From assembly GCA_015486905.1 (NCBI GenBank), contig WFQV01000411.1, positions 1 to 5,786 on the forward strand: a stretch of DNA of 5,786 nucleotides. The letters are read 5' to 3'. Under the pieces are notes generated by a model. It was not told the DNA's origin and ran no database searches. It worked only from the letters and a program-made list of their open reading frames with translations. Position numbers and translations under genes: made by a program. This DNA is from Melioribacteraceae bacterium (GTDB taxonomy: Bacteria; Bacteroidota; Ignavibacteria; Ignavibacteriales; Melioribacteraceae). Every line of letters begins with the position of its first letter. The stretch's first letter is position 1. This document shows, piece by piece, positions 4,735 through 5,786 of this stretch.

Positions 4735-5786
4735 ATGTACGGATTGCCGGAGCATGTTAAAAAATATTTGCAAAAATATTCGTTGTTAAAATATTGGAAC
4801 GTTGAGACACAGCCACAAGAAAAATTCAAATTTGCAATTGTAATTCCGGCATTGAATGAGTTTCAAAATATTGTCAAACTACTCGATTCTCTTTCGAAAA
4901 ACAAGGTTGAAAAACCGGAAGATTTTTTAGTTCTGTTTGTAATCAATAATATTAAGGATGCAAACGAGGAAATAGTTAGCGGTAACAGACAAACTTTAAA
5001 TTATCTTCAAGAAGTGAAAAAGAGTTCACCTTTCCAAATTGAAATAATCGATGCTTTTTCAGGTAAGCGGGCGTTGCCCCAAAAGACGGGCGGTGTGGGA
5101 TTAGCACGTAAAATAGGGCTCGACGCAGCATTGCAGGTACTTGATTATTCATTCCGTTCGGGGCTTGTTTGTCTCGATGCCGATTGTGTGGTATCCGAAA
5201 ATTACTTAAGAACCGTAGCTGAAGAATTTTCCTCACAGAATTTTCACGCAGGTTATTTTAAATTCGAACATCGTCTTGACGAAGATGAAGAAGTTAAGAA
5301 CGCAATAATTTGCTACGAAATATTTCTGAGGCACTACGTTTTGGGATTAAAATTTGCACGTTCGCCTTACGCTTTTCACACAATCGGTTCGACAATGTTC
5401 TTTGACGTGGAAACTTACATTAACGTTGGCGGGATGAACAAGCGTAAAGCAGGCGAGGATTTTTACTTTCTTGAGAAAGTGGCAAAGAATTTTGAAGTTA
5501 AAGAAATTGCAGGGGCAAAAGTTTTTCCTTCGGCGAGGGCTTCCCTTCGGGTCCCATTCGGAACAGGGCAGAGGGTGCACAGGTTTTTAAATCGTACTCA
5601 GGACGAGTACCTTGTTTATTCGCCGGAATCGTTTCTTGTGTTGAAAAAGTGGAACGATATTTTTATCAATGTGGGAAAAGAGAGTGCGGAGAATTATTTG
5701 AAACTTGCCAGGAAAATAAATCCAGTGCTTGAAAAATTTTTAATTGAAAACGACTTTCCCCGGAAGTGGGAAGGAATACTAAAACA
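4735..5786 (+). CDS. Family 2-like (GT-A fold) glycosyltransferase, 3' end outside window
   Basis: The frame opens at ATG 4735, one base after the miaA stop, and stays open to the window end (350 codons, no stop). Seen: FAIVIPALNE (33-42), the first beta strand of a GT-A nucleotide-sugar domain; GGVGLARKIGLDAAL (119-133), like the GxxxARNxG stretch of GT2 enzymes; VCLDADCVV (145-153) with the metal-binding DxD at 148-150; and GGMNKRKAGEDFYFLEKV (232-249), whose Glu241-Asp242 fits the acceptor-side ED motif. No membrane helix or signal peptide is visible, so it appears cytosolic or peripheral. An N-terminal extension of about 30 residues precedes the fold. The sugar donor and acceptor cannot be told; polysaccharide, glycolipid or protein targets are all possible. 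Operon position after miaA suggests co-expression but no obvious shared pathway. Confidence 0.8.
   Translation, partial: MYGLPEHVKKYLQKYSLLKYWNVETQPQEKFKFAIVIPALNEFQNIVKLLDSLSKNKVEKPEDFLVLFVINNIKDANEEIVSGNRQTLNYLQEVKKSSPFQIEIIDAFSGKRALPQKTGGVGLARKIGLDAALQVLDYSFRSGLVCLDADCVVSENYLRTVAEEFSSQNFHAGYFKFEHRLDEDEEVKNAIICYEIFLRHYVLGLKFARSPYAFHTIGSTMFFDVETYINVGGMNKRKAGEDFYFLEKVAKNFEVKEIAGAKVFPSARASLRVPFGTGQRVHRFLNRTQDEYLVYSPESFLVLKKWNDIFINVGKESAENYLKLARKINPVLEKFLIENDFPRKWEGILK

Overview
The window is AT-rich bacterial DNA. It most resembles the Bacteroidota / Ignavibacteriota / Chlorobiota group: the MiaA is of a type I associate with Bacteroidota-like genomes (GLEYKY and FAKRQMTWFR motifs), the start codons lack clear Shine-Dalgarno sequences, and all five visible stop codons are TAA. 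This assignment is inference, because no taxonomic marker gene is present.

Layout. Positions 1-273 hold the C-terminal end of a class II fumarase (fumC, + strand). Positions 274-696 are a non-coding stretch between converging genes. It contains a 24-bp perfect palindrome followed by a T-run (fumC terminator or REP-like unit) and, at 446-631, a compact inverted-duplicate element of two arms meeting at a 26-bp palindrome. Positions 697-1492 (- strand) carry an ECF sigma factor gene overlapping by 8 bp a small zinc-binding (ZAS) anti-sigma gene. A 186-bp divergent intergenic region follows. Positions 1679-5786 (+ strand) form a tight three-gene run: a 714-aa multidomain sensor (CNB-like, acidic linker, GAF, HATPase), a tRNA dimethylallyltransferase (miaA), and a GT2-type glycosyltransferase that runs off the window. 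Both junctions in the run have the same form, TAA-a-ATG.

How the genes may work together. The sigma/anti-sigma pair is a self-contained signalling switch, with zinc ligands spaced as I recall them from the thiol-redox anti-sigma RsrA. The divergently transcribed sensor looks like a cytoplasmic histidine kinase but has no histidine in the helical segment where the phosphoacceptor should be, so its output is unclear. It is probably co-transcribed with miaA and the glycosyltransferase. Any functional link between the divergent units is inferred from position only.

The most notable items are the inverted-duplicate element, whose two arms show a compensatory base-pair change in their small hairpins, and the histidine-less sensor. 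The rest looks like ordinary chromosomal content.
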